Positions 1 to 9,099 of a stretch of 64,000 bases of DNA are shown here, piece by piece. The position numbers were made by a program, and so were the translations under genes. This DNA comes from Streptomyces ortus (GTDB lineage: Bacteria > Actinomycetota > Actinomycetes > Streptomycetales > Streptomycetaceae). The notes below the pieces were generated by a model, which saw nothing but the letters and a program-made list of their open reading frames with translations, ran no database searches and was not told the DNA's origin. The stretch is from contig NZ_JAIFZO010000002.1 of the NCBI RefSeq assembly GCF_026341275.1, positions 632,361-696,360 on the forward strand. Direction: 5' to 3'. Every line of letters begins with the position of its first letter. Positions within the stretch are counted from its first letter, which is position 1.

Positions 1-1297
1 TGAAGCCCGCGTAGACGCCCGTGACGATCGAGCCGAGCAGCGCGATCCCGAGGGCCGCCCCCAGCTCGTACGCCGTCTCGGAGACCGCGGACGCGGCGCC
101 CGCCTGCTCCTTGGGCACGCTGGAGAGGATCACGTCGGCGGTCACGGTGAAGGAGAAGCCCGCGCCGACGCCGACCACCAGCAGGACCGTGCCGAGGAGC
201 GGATAGCCGGTGGACGCGTCCAGCACGGTCAGCGCGGCCAGGGCGAGCCCGATCGCGGCGAGACCGCCCGCCACGACGGCCCGTACCGAGTACCTGCGAG
301 CGAACGTTCCTGCGACCAGCCCCGCCGCCACCGCGCCCACCGCGGCGGGCAGTTCGGCGAGGCCGGCCTCCAGCGGCCCGCGTCCCTGGACGAGTTGCAG
401 GTACTGCGAGAGGAAGAAGACCACTCCGGACAGGCCGAGGATGGTCAGCAGGTCGGCCAGTACCGCCCCGGAGAAGCCGCGGTTGCGGAACAGCCGCATG
501 TTCAGGAGCGGGACGGGGAGGGTGAGTTGGCGGCGTACGAATCCGTACAGCGCCGCCACCCCCAGCAGCGCCGCCGCGCCCGCCGTCACGTTCGGGCCGT
601 GCGAGGCGGCCTCCTTGATGCCGTACACGACGCCCACCATGCCGACGAGGGACAGCACGACGCTGGTCAGGTCCCAGGGGCCGGGTTCGGGGTTGCGGGA
701 CTCCGGCAGCAGCTTGATTCCGACCAGGACGAGGACCGCCATCACCGGCAGGTTGATCAGGAAGACCGAGCCCCACCAGAAGTGTTCGAGCAGGAAACCG
801 CCGAGGACGGGTCCGACCGCGGTACCGGCCGAGGCGGTGGCGCCCCAGATCCCGATGGCCAGGCTGCGTTCGCGCGGGTCGTGGAAGAGGTTGCGGATGA
901 GGGCGAGCGTGGCGGGCATCAGCGTGGCACCCGCCACACCGAGCAACGCCCGCGCCACGATCAGCAGTTCGGGCGTACTCGCGTACGCGTTGAGCACCGA
1001 GACCAGGCCGAACGCGACCGAGCCGACGAGCAGCAGCTTCTTGCGGCCGACGCGGTCGCCGAGGCTGCCCATGGAGACGAGCAGACCGGCGATGACGAAC
1101 GAGTAGACGTCACCGATCCACAGGAGCTGGTTGCCGGTGGGCTTCAGGTCCTCGCTGATGTAGGGGGTCGCGAGACCGAGGACGGTCGCGTCGACGGCCA
1201 CCAGCAGCACGGCGAGGACGAGGACGGAGAGCGCGAGCCAACGGCCCGGTCGCTTCTCCGCCTCCGCCGCGGACGCCGGCCGCGTCGTGCTGGTCAT
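1..1297 (-). CDS. DHA2-family MFS drug exporter (3' end outside window)
   Basis: This is a proton-driven multidrug exporter of the 14-helix DHA2 (EmrB/QacA) class, acting in the cytoplasmic membrane. Translating the minus strand from the ATG at 1297 gives about 432 residues: a short polar N-terminus, then a first helix with the family-typical stretch VLLVAVDATVLGLATPYI, loop motif A as GSLGDRVGRKKLLL, and an antiporter motif C region GATASAGTAVGPVLGGFLL. The frame is open to base 1, so the last roughly 60-90 residues are missing. The ATG overlaps the stop of the upstream TetR gene by four bases (ATGA), so the two are translationally coupled and the regulator very probably controls the pump. 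The substrate cannot be deduced. Confidence 0.9.
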   Translation of the reverse strand, partial: MTSTTRPASAAEAEKRPGRWLALSVLVLAVLLVAVDATVLGLATPYISEDLKPTGNQLLWIGDVYSFVIAGLLVSMGSLGDRVGRKKLLLVGSVAFGLVSVLNAYASTPELLIVARALLGVAGATLMPATLALIRNLFHDPRERSLAIGIWGATASAGTAVGPVLGGFLLEHFWWGSVFLINLPVMAVLVLVGIKLLPESRNPEPGPWDLTSVVLSLVGMVGVVYGIKEAASHGPNVTAGAAALLGVAALYGFVRRQLTLPVPLLNMRLFRNRGFSGAVLADLLTILGLSGVVFFLSQYLQLVQGRGPLEAGLAELPAAVGAVAAGLVAGTFARRYSVRAVVAGGLAAIGLALAALTVLDASTGYPLLGTVLLVVGVGAGFSFTVTADVILSSVPKEQAGAASAVSETAYELGAALGIALLGSIVTGVYAGF

Positions 1298-1845
1298 GAT
1301 TCCTCTCTCCGTAGTGCGCCGCCGAGCAACAGCTCGACGATCATGTACTGGAAGTCCTTGGCCGCCACCCGGCCCTCGCTCACGGCCCACGCCCCGGAGA
1401 CGAAGAGCCCGTAGAGGGCCTCGGTGAGCCACGCCGGGGTCAGGTCGATACGGAACTCGCCGCTCTCCTGGCCCCGCCGGAACAGTGCGGCGATGCGGGC
1501 GTCGATACGGGCCCAGCCCGCGTTCAGCTCCCCGCCCTCGAACAGCTGGTTCTCGGCGTAGAGGAAGCCGAGCAGCCCCGCGGCGCTCTCGAACCCGCGC
1601 ACCAGCCGGCGTACGGCCTCCGAGGCGGCGCCGTCGTCGAGCCGGGCCGCGTCCAGCGCGGCCTCGCACTCCTGGATGCCCAGTTCTTCGAGTGCCCGGA
1701 CGAGGGCGTCGCGGCCCGCGAACTGGCGGTGCAGGGTCGCCCGGCTGATCCCGGCCGCCTTCGCGACCTCGTCCATGGTGGCGGTGGCTCTGCGGGTCAG
1801 TAGGGCGGCTGCGCTGCGCAGCACGTGTTCACGGTCGACGGCCAT
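1294..1845 (-). CDS. TetR-family repressor of the MFS pump
   Basis: This is a 183-residue TetR-type transcriptional repressor with an N-terminal helix-turn-helix (TMDEVAKAAGISRATLHRQF) and a divergent ligand-binding C-terminal half. The chosen start is the ATG giving MAVDREHV. Longer in-frame starts (ATG 1863, GTG 1872) lie inside or at the edge of a perfect palindrome that is better read as the operator. No Shine-Dalgarno precedes the start, so the mRNA may be leaderless. It overlaps the exporter gene by four bases and should be autoregulated with it through the palindrome at 1864-1883. Confidence 0.85.
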   Translation of the reverse strand: MAVDREHVLRSAAALLTRRATATMDEVAKAAGISRATLHRQFAGRDALVRALEELGIQECEAALDAARLDDGAASEAVRRLVRGFESAAGLLGFLYAENQLFEGGELNAGWARIDARIAALFRRGQESGEFRIDLTPAWLTEALYGLFVSGAWAVSEGRVAAKDFQYMIVELLLGGALRREES

Positions 1846-1863
1846 GAGACAACCATAGACCAT

Positions 1864-1883
1864 ATGAGACACACGTGTCTCAT
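1864..1883. promoter_or_regulatory. Palindromic TetR operator upstream of TetR-MFS operon
   Basis: A perfect inverted repeat, ATGAGACAC-AC-GTGTCTCAT (9-bp arms, 2-bp centre), lies 19 bp upstream of the TetR start. Its position and length are typical for a TetR self-operator. Assignment to this regulator is by location only. Confidence 0.75.
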
Positions 1884-1924
1884 GGGAGACGTATGGCTCT
1901 CACTGGAGGGAGGTGAGGGATCGG

Positions 1925-1970
1925 GGAGGTCGCTGCGTCGGGATCGCGGAGGTCGCCGCGTCGGGATCGG
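1925..1970. repeat. 23-bp tandem repeat, two copies
   Basis: Two adjacent 23-bp units (1925-1947 and 1948-1970) match at 21 positions, and a partial third copy begins at 1971. They fill the space between the aldo-keto reductase stop and the TetR promoter. No function is evident. Confidence 0.7.
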
Positions 1971-1975
1971 GAAGG

Positions 1976-2947
1976 TCAGTGCCAGGGCAGCGAGCCGCGG
2001 TGCTGCCAGTACGCGCCAGGCTCCTCCGCCAGCATGTCGAGACGGGCCACCTGGCCGTCGTCGAGGTCGACCACCGCCGCGTGCAGGTTGGACCCGAGCT
2101 GATTGGTGGTGGCCGCGCCGGACAGGACGACGCCCGCCCAGGGCCGGCGCAGTACGAAGGCGAGGGCGACCGCGTCGGAGCCGACACCCGCCTCCTCCGC
2201 GATACCGCGCACGGCGACCGGCGCGTGCGGGTCGGCGAGGCGGCCGTTGGCCATGCCCTCCTTGATGATCACGGTGAGTCCGGCCTCGTGGGCCTCGGCG
2301 AGCGCGGGGCCCGCGGAGGTGTCCAGCACGTTGTAGGTGGCCTGGACGGTCCGGAAGAGAGGGGTCGAGCCGACGGTCACGGCGAGCGCGGCGCGGATCG
2401 CGGCGGCCTGGGCGGGACCGCTGGTGGAGAAGCCGACGGTCAGGCCCCGCGCGGCGGCTTCGGCCAGTTCGGCGTGGAGTTCCTTGTCGGTGAGCGCCGG
2501 GCTCTCGGGCGTCACGGAGTGGATCTGGTACAGGTCGAGGCGCTCGCCCAGCAGCTCGGCGGTCTCGGCGCGCTGGCGCTCGTACGTGGCGAGGCTGTGG
2601 TCCTTGACCTCGTGGGCCTCGGCGTCGGTGCGCCAGTCGGCGGTGTAGGTGTAGCCCCATTTGCTCCCGACGACGATGTCGTCGATACCGGGGTGCGCGG
2701 TCAGCCAGCTCGCCAGGAACTCCTCCGAGCGGCCGTACGAGCGGGCGGCGTCGAAGTAGCGGACGCCCTGGGCGTAGGCGGCGTCCAGGAGTTCGTGGGT
2801 GCGGGTGCGCAGCGCTTCGACACTGCGGTCCGCCCCGAGGTCCTCGTCGCGGCCGAGGGTGAGGTAGCCGGGGCGACCGATCGCCGCGAGGCCGAGGCCG
2901 ATGTGGCAGGTGGGGGTGGTGGCGGTGGCCAGTCGGGCGAAGGGCAT
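1976..2947 (-). CDS. Aldo/keto reductase
   Basis: This is a 323-residue NADPH-dependent aldo/keto reductase with a (beta/alpha)8 fold, close in layout to the D-threo-aldose 1-dehydrogenase group. Visible family features are the Asp-Tyr pair in YFDAARSYGRSEEFL, the Lys in VVGSKWGY and the His in YQIHSVTPES. The ATG at 2947 (MPFARLATA) is chosen because residues upstream of it look like non-coding Arg/Pro-rich sequence. It lies downstream of a TetR gene on the same strand. The substrate is unknown. Confidence 0.9.
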   Translation of the reverse strand: MPFARLATATTPTCHIGLGLAAIGRPGYLTLGRDEDLGADRSVEALRTRTHELLDAAYAQGVRYFDAARSYGRSEEFLASWLTAHPGIDDIVVGSKWGYTYTADWRTDAEAHEVKDHSLATYERQRAETAELLGERLDLYQIHSVTPESPALTDKELHAELAEAAARGLTVGFSTSGPAQAAAIRAALAVTVGSTPLFRTVQATYNVLDTSAGPALAEAHEAGLTVIIKEGMANGRLADPHAPVAVRGIAEEAGVGSDAVALAFVLRRPWAGVVLSGAATTNQLGSNLHAAVVDLDDGQVARLDMLAEEPGAYWQHRGSLPWH

Positions 2948-2957
2948 CGCGAGCTCC

Positions 2958-2990
2958 GTTGGTCGGCTCCGGGTCGGCTGTCCGACCAAC
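2958..2990. promoter_or_regulatory. Inverted repeat upstream of aldo/keto reductase
   Basis: GTTGGTCGG (2958-2966) and CCGACCAAC (2982-2990) form perfect 9-bp arms around 15 bp. An alternative tighter pairing uses GGTCGG at 2972-2977. It sits 11-43 bp upstream of the reductase start and 33 bp past the TetR stop, so it may be an operator or a terminator hairpin. Confidence 0.5.
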
Positions 2991-3023
2991 GTATCCCGAT
3001 GACCTTCGGGCGGGGGCCGCGGT

Positions 3024-3701
3024 TCAGGACGGGACGTGTCCCGGGGAGCCGTGGGCCGCGAGCGGGAGGCTGCGCAGCGACAGCGCGCTCGGCGCCGGCA
3101 GCGCTCCGTGGGCCGCCTCGGCGCGGAACGACTGGAGCAGATAGGCCACCAGCCGCCGGGACGCCGCACGGTCACCCGGCAGAGCGGTGACCAGACCGCA
3201 GTGGGACAACAGGGCCACGGCGAGGTCGGACGGATGGAAGTCGGCCCGCAGCGCGCCCGCCGCCTGAGCCCTTCGAACCAGGGTCAGGATGTCCCGCTCG
3301 TCCTGTTCCCGTACCCGCGCGCCCTCTCGCACGCTGTCCGGAAAGGCCGCGACGAACGCCGCCGGGAAGCCCCTTTCCTCCCGTTGCAGTTCGCAGACCG
3401 TCTCGAACAGCCGCTGGAAGCCCCGCCATGGATCGGGGTCGGCCAGCGCGTCGGTGAGCGCCCCGGCGCAGATGTCCATCTGGTGGGCGAACGCGGCCCG
3501 CACCAGGGCGTCCCGCGTCGGGAAACGCCGGTACAGCGTCGCCACGCCGACCCCTGCCCGCCGGGCCACGGTCGCCATGGGCGCGTCGATGCCGTGGTCG
3601 GCGAAGACCAGGCGGGCGGCGGTGAGGATGCGTCGCTGGTTCCGCCGGGCGTCCGCCCGCAGACCGTCCTGCCCCGCGATCCGAGAGGAATCCCCCACCA
3701 C
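3024..3701 (-). CDS. TetR-family transcriptional regulator
   Basis: This is a 225-residue TetR regulator with the DNA-binding domain at about residues 20-65 (helix-turn-helix MATVARRAGVGVATLYRRFP) and an alpha-helical ligand domain. The start is GTG 3701, preceded by GGAGGT at a good distance. It is divergent from the MDR oxidoreductase gene, and a perfect 24-bp palindrome lies between them, so it most likely represses that gene and itself in response to a reactive or hydrophobic compound. Confidence 0.88.
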   Translation of the reverse strand: MVGDSSRIAGQDGLRADARRNQRRILTAARLVFADHGIDAPMATVARRAGVGVATLYRRFPTRDALVRAAFAHQMDICAGALTDALADPDPWRGFQRLFETVCELQREERGFPAAFVAAFPDSVREGARVREQDERDILTLVRRAQAAGALRADFHPSDLAVALLSHCGLVTALPGDRAASRRLVAYLLQSFRAEAAHGALPAPSALSLRSLPLAAHGSPGHVPS

Positions 3702-3718
3702 TGTCTCTCACCTCCGGC

Positions 3719-3742
3719 CAAGTGGACGATCTCGTCCACTTG
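3719..3742. promoter_or_regulatory. TetR operator between divergent TetR and MDR genes
   Basis: CAAGTGGACGA, a 2-bp centre and the exact complement TCGTCCACTTG form a perfect 11-bp-arm inverted repeat. It lies 18 bp from the TetR start and 64 bp from the oxidoreductase start. Confidence 0.8.
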
Positions 3743-3806
3743 CCAGCCTACGCTCGGCCCCGAGATCCCCCGCACGGCCACTGGTGGCGAAGGTGAGAAC
3801 ACGACG

Positions 3807-4790
3807 ATGGACGACCGCGCGATGAAAGACGACCACACGATGAAGGCCGTACTGTACGACCGCTTCGGCGGCCCCGAGGTGCTGTACGTGGGCCGGGTAC
3901 CGCGTCCCGAACCGGCACCGGGCGAGGTCCTCGTCCGGGTGCGCGCGTTCAGTGTGAACGGCGGCGAACTGGCCGCCCGTTCCGGTCGGATCCGCCTCCT
4001 CACCGGCCGGAGGTTCCCGCAGCGCGTCGGCCTCGACTTCGCCGGCGAGATCGCCGCACTCGGCACCGGCGCGACCGGCCCAGCGGTCGGTGACCGGGTG
4101 TGGGGCGTTCTGGGTCGCGGCTCCGGATTCGGCAGCGCCGCCGAGTACGTGACGGTGCGGCCCGAGCGGCTGGGCCCGGTCCCGCACGGGCTGGACCTCG
4201 TGGCCGCCGCCGCGCTCCCGGTGGCCACCACGGCCGTCACGGCCCTCCGCGACAAGGCCGCGCTGCGCCCCGGCGAACGGCTGCTCGTACGGGGCGCGGC
4301 GGGCGGCGTCGGCAACGCCGCCGTCCAGCTCGGACAGGCGTACGGCGCCGAGGTCACGGCCCTGGCCCGCGCCGCCAACCTCGACTTCGTCCGTACGCTC
4401 GGGGCCCGGCACGCCGTCGACCACCGGACCGCGTCCCCCGCCGACCTGGGGCTGTTCGACGTGGTCCTGGACACGGCGGGCACCGACCTGCCCGCCGTAC
4501 GGCGGATGCTGAAGCCCGGCGGACGCATGGTCACCATCGCCTTCGACCTGACGCGGCCCGCCGCCTCGCTCGGCTACCTCGCGGTCAGCGCCGTCCACGG
4601 ACGCGGCCGGGTGCGCTTCTTCAGCGGCGACCCCCGACGCGCGCTCTTCGACGACCTGGCCCGCGAGGTGACACAGGGCAGGCTGCGGCCGGCGGTGGAC
4701 ACGGTCTTCCCGCTGGAGGAGACGGCGGCGGCACACCGGGCGCTGGAGGCGGGCGGGGTACGGGGCAAGTACGTGGTCAGGGTCGACTGA
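3807..4790 (+). CDS. NADPH-dependent MDR oxidoreductase (quinone-reductase-like)
   Basis: This is a 327-residue medium-chain dehydrogenase/reductase of the zinc-free quinone oxidoreductase branch. It has an N-terminal GroES-like substrate domain (FGGPEVLYVGRVPRPEPAPG) and a Rossmann domain with the NADPH-binding motif GAAGGVGNAAVQLGQ at about residue 160. Typical zinc-ligand cysteines are absent. The start is ATG 3807, although ATG 3840 (MKAVLYDRF) is equally plausible and nearer to the usual family N-terminus. It is divergent from, and probably repressed by, the adjacent TetR protein. Confidence 0.88.
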   Translation: MDDRAMKDDHTMKAVLYDRFGGPEVLYVGRVPRPEPAPGEVLVRVRAFSVNGGELAARSGRIRLLTGRRFPQRVGLDFAGEIAALGTGATGPAVGDRVWGVLGRGSGFGSAAEYVTVRPERLGPVPHGLDLVAAAALPVATTAVTALRDKAALRPGERLLVRGAAGGVGNAAVQLGQAYGAEVTALARAANLDFVRTLGARHAVDHRTASPADLGLFDVVLDTAGTDLPAVRRMLKPGGRMVTIAFDLTRPAASLGYLAVSAVHGRGRVRFFSGDPRRALFDDLAREVTQGRLRPAVDTVFPLEETAAAHRALEAGGVRGKYVVRVD

Positions 4791-4818
4791 GTGTCATGCC
4801 CCGAGAAGCGGCGCGGCC

Positions 4819-6607
<1,789 letters not shown>

Positions 6608-7489
6608 ATGTCCAGGGCTCTTCCGAAGTACAACAAGCGTCGCGTGGCGATCATCGGCGGTGCTGCCGCGGTGGCGTTGTCCGGAGCGGTGATCGCAGGT
6701 TCCGCCCTCGCCGGGGAGACGTCCAAGAACAACAACGGCCAGGCCGAGACCCTCGCGTCCCCCGGCACGATCAGCTGCCCCGCCGTCGACGGCAGCCTGC
6801 CCGCGATCCCGGCCTCCGCGCAGGACGAGGTCACCAGGAACCTCGCCCTCCTGGACACCCAGATCGCCGAGGCGAACAAGCGACTCGTCGACACCGTCGG
6901 CCAGGGCGGCGCCAACTTCGTCCAGAACGCCATCCTCGGCCCCCTGGAGGACAAGCGCGTCGCCACCCTCAACCGCATCGAGACCGCCATCGGCCGCACC
7001 GCCGACAAGCCCGAAGGCCTCGAAGCACTCGCCCCCTGCGAACTGAACGCAGGCGGCGCGGCCGACGCGGGTGGCGAGGCAGGCGAGGAGGCGGGCGAGG
7101 ACGCCGGGGCCGAGCCGACCGGGGCGGCCACGGAAGAGGCCAGCGGGAACGCGGGCGGAGCCGATGACACCGGCGACGCGGGAGACACGGGCGCCGTCGG
7201 TACGGTCGACTGCCCCGCGGTCGAGGGCAGCCTGCCCGCGATCCCCGCCTCCGCGCAGGACGAGGTCACCAGGAACCTCGCGCTTCTGGACACCCAGATC
7301 GCCGAGGCCAACCAGCGACTGATCGACACCGTCGGCCAGGGCGGCGCCAACTTCGTCCAGAACGCCATCCTCGGCCCCCTGGAGGACAAGCGCGTCGCCA
7401 CCCTCAACCGCATCGAGACCGCCATCGGCCGCACCGCCGACAAACCCGAAGGCCTCGAAGCACTCGCCCCCTGCGAACTGAACCAGTAG
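6608..7489 (+). CDS. Secreted protein with two near-identical 91-residue domains
   Basis: I do not recognise a named family. The 293-residue protein begins with a Sec signal peptide (KRR, then IIGGAAAVALSGAVIAGSAL, cleavage near ALAGE). It then carries two copies of a domain of about 91 residues (about 57-147 and 202-292), each starting CPAV and ending APCELN, so each probably closes with one disulfide. The linker is rich in Gly, Ala and Glu. The domain is predicted helical (TRNLALLDTQIAEANKRL). The ATG 6608 has GTGAGG eight bases upstream. It should act outside the membrane, and its role is unknown. Confidence 0.85.
   Translation: MSRALPKYNKRRVAIIGGAAAVALSGAVIAGSALAGETSKNNNGQAETLASPGTISCPAVDGSLPAIPASAQDEVTRNLALLDTQIAEANKRLVDTVGQGGANFVQNAILGPLEDKRVATLNRIETAIGRTADKPEGLEALAPCELNAGGAADAGGEAGEEAGEDAGAEPTGAATEEASGNAGGADDTGDAGDTGAVGTVDCPAVEGSLPAIPASAQDEVTRNLALLDTQIAEANQRLIDTVGQGGANFVQNAILGPLEDKRVATLNRIETAIGRTADKPEGLEALAPCELNQ
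6776..7483 (+). repeat. 273-bp intragenic direct repeat
   Basis: Bases 6776-7048 and 7211-7483 are in-register direct copies (273 bp = 91 codons, offset 435) differing at roughly ten positions, mostly synonymous. The nucleotide identity of two domains within one gene points to a recent duplication or continuing gene conversion. Confidence 0.9.
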
Positions 7490-7617
7490 GGCAGGCCCTC
7501 CCCCACCCCCACGGGCGCCCCACGCGCCGGCCGGGGCGAGCCCGGGACCCGGGGCCACTCGGCCCACGGGTCCCGGAGCCCGTAGCCCGCTTCCCGTGCC
7601 CTTACCGTGTCAAATAG

Positions 7618-7647
7618 TTAGACAGGCGAAGGACTTTCGCCGATAAT
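7618..7647 (+). promoter_or_regulatory. Promoter with palindrome in the spacer
   Basis: TTAGAC (7618-7623) and GATAAT (7642-7647) are 18 bp apart, and GATAAT ends eight bases before the ATG at 7656, which suggests a leaderless transcript. The spacer is filled by GGCGAA-GGACT-TTCGCC (7625-7641), a perfect 6-bp-arm inverted repeat placed where a repressor would block RNA polymerase. Confidence 0.55.
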
Positions 7648-7655
7648 CGGCAACC

Positions 7656-8243
7656 ATGGGAAAGACCTACGAACGCATAGACGGCCGCCTGCGTACGTTC
7701 ATAGAGGCGCAGCCCCTCTTCTTCACCGCCACCGCGCCCCTGTCCGGCGACGGCACGATCAACCTCTCACCCAAAGGGCTGACCGGTTCGTTCGCCGTCC
7801 TCGACGACCTCACCGTCGCCTACCTGGACTTCGCGGGCAGCAACGCCGAGACGATCGCGCATCTGCGGGAGAACGGCCGGATCACCCTGATGTGGTGCGC
7901 CTTCCAGGGCCCGCCGAACATCGTTCGCGTACACGGCAGGGGCGAGCCCGTCTTCCGCGACGACCCGCGTTTCGGGGAACTCCTGGCGCGCTTCCCGGAC
8001 ATCGACCCGTTCGCGCACGGCCTGCGGGCGATCATCGTGGTCACGGCCGAACTCGTCCGCGACACCTGCGGTTACGCCGTCCCCTTCATGTCGTACGACG
8101 AGGACCGCGACCTGCACGCCAAGCGCTTCGCGCGTGAGGACGACGCCTCGCTGAACGCGTACTTCCAGAAGAAGGAGCATGTGGAGAGCAGCCTGGACGG
8201 ACTACCCGGGCTGCCGCTTCCGCTGCCGCCCAGTACCGTCTGA
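7656..8243 (+). CDS. Pyridoxamine 5'-phosphate oxidase-fold flavoprotein
   Basis: This is a 195-residue split-barrel protein of the PNPOx-like flavin-binding family. The N-terminal half has the family pattern FFTATAPLSGDGTINLSPKG and VAYLDFAGSNAETIAHLREN, while the C-terminus is a helical tail. Members bind FMN or F420 and reduce varied small molecules, and the real substrate cannot be read here. No Shine-Dalgarno precedes the ATG, and the upstream -10 fits leaderless transcription. The next gene starts three bases after its stop, but the two products are not obviously linked. Confidence 0.8.
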   Translation: MGKTYERIDGRLRTFIEAQPLFFTATAPLSGDGTINLSPKGLTGSFAVLDDLTVAYLDFAGSNAETIAHLRENGRITLMWCAFQGPPNIVRVHGRGEPVFRDDPRFGELLARFPDIDPFAHGLRAIIVVTAELVRDTCGYAVPFMSYDEDRDLHAKRFAREDDASLNAYFQKKEHVESSLDGLPGLPLPLPPSTV

Positions 8244-8246
8244 CGC

Positions 8247-8948
8247 ATGCGCCCCGGAGCCGCCGCACTCGCGATGCTGTCCCTCCTCGCCCTGGCCGCG
8301 GGACCGGCTCCCGAGGGGCGGACTCCGCTGCCCGAGCGGATGGCGGACACCGGTGGCGGGAGCCAGCTCATCACCGCGCGGGCCGCCCGGACCTCCGCCA
8401 CGACCGGCACGGTCACCTGGTGGGACCGGCGCGGCGGGCGCTGGGTGGAGGCCGGTTCCGCACCCGCCCGCTTCGGGGCCGGGGGGCTCGTCGAGGGCGG
8501 CTCCCGCAAACAGGGCACGAACACCACACCCACGGGTCTGTACGACCTGCCGTACGCCTTCGGTGTCGAACCGGCGCCCGCGGGGACGCGCACGCCGTAC
8601 CGGCCGGTGCGGCAGACCTCCTGGTGGTGCCAGGACAACTCCTCCCGCGCCTACAACCGGTGGACCGACCCCCGCCCGGCCGACTGCCGCGCCGCCGAGT
8701 CCGAGCACCTGATCTCGTACGGGACGCAGTACGCGTACGCCCTCGTCGTCGGCTTCAACTACGCGCGGCCCGTGCGCGGGCGGGGAGCGGGGATCTTCCT
8801 GCACGTCAACGGGCGCGGGGCGACGGCCGGTTGCGTGTCCGTGCCCAAGGACGCCATGCGGCACATCCTGAACTGGGCCGAGCCCGCCCGCGAGCCGCAC
8901 ATCGCCATCGGCACGGACGACGGACCGACCGCCGTCATCCGCTACTGA
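8247..8948 (+). CDS. Secreted L,D-transpeptidase-like protein
   Basis: This 233-residue protein has an N-terminal signal peptide (hydrophobic AAALAMLSLLALAAG) and a C-terminal YkuD/ErfK-type catalytic core. The core motif is visible as IFLHVNGRGATAGCVSVP, with the catalytic His and Cys spaced as in L,D-transpeptidases. The family makes 3-3 peptidoglycan cross-links or attaches proteins in the wall. A second conserved block is TPTGLYDLPYAFG. It may be co-transcribed with the upstream flavoprotein gene. Confidence 0.85.
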   Translation: MRPGAAALAMLSLLALAAGPAPEGRTPLPERMADTGGGSQLITARAARTSATTGTVTWWDRRGGRWVEAGSAPARFGAGGLVEGGSRKQGTNTTPTGLYDLPYAFGVEPAPAGTRTPYRPVRQTSWWCQDNSSRAYNRWTDPRPADCRAAESEHLISYGTQYAYALVVGFNYARPVRGRGAGIFLHVNGRGATAGCVSVPKDAMRHILNWAEPAREPHIAIGTDDGPTAVIRY

Positions 8949-9099
8949 ACCCTCACCCTCAGGGGGCGGCTGCCTGTGGTGAGAGCCCGTGTCAGCAGTT
9001 CACGGCTTGTCCCGCGGGCCGTTGAACACACCGCCGCCCCGGGACGTACCAGTGGGCCAAGGGGTCACTCCCCTTCCCAGCGTCCCCCACGGAGGAACC

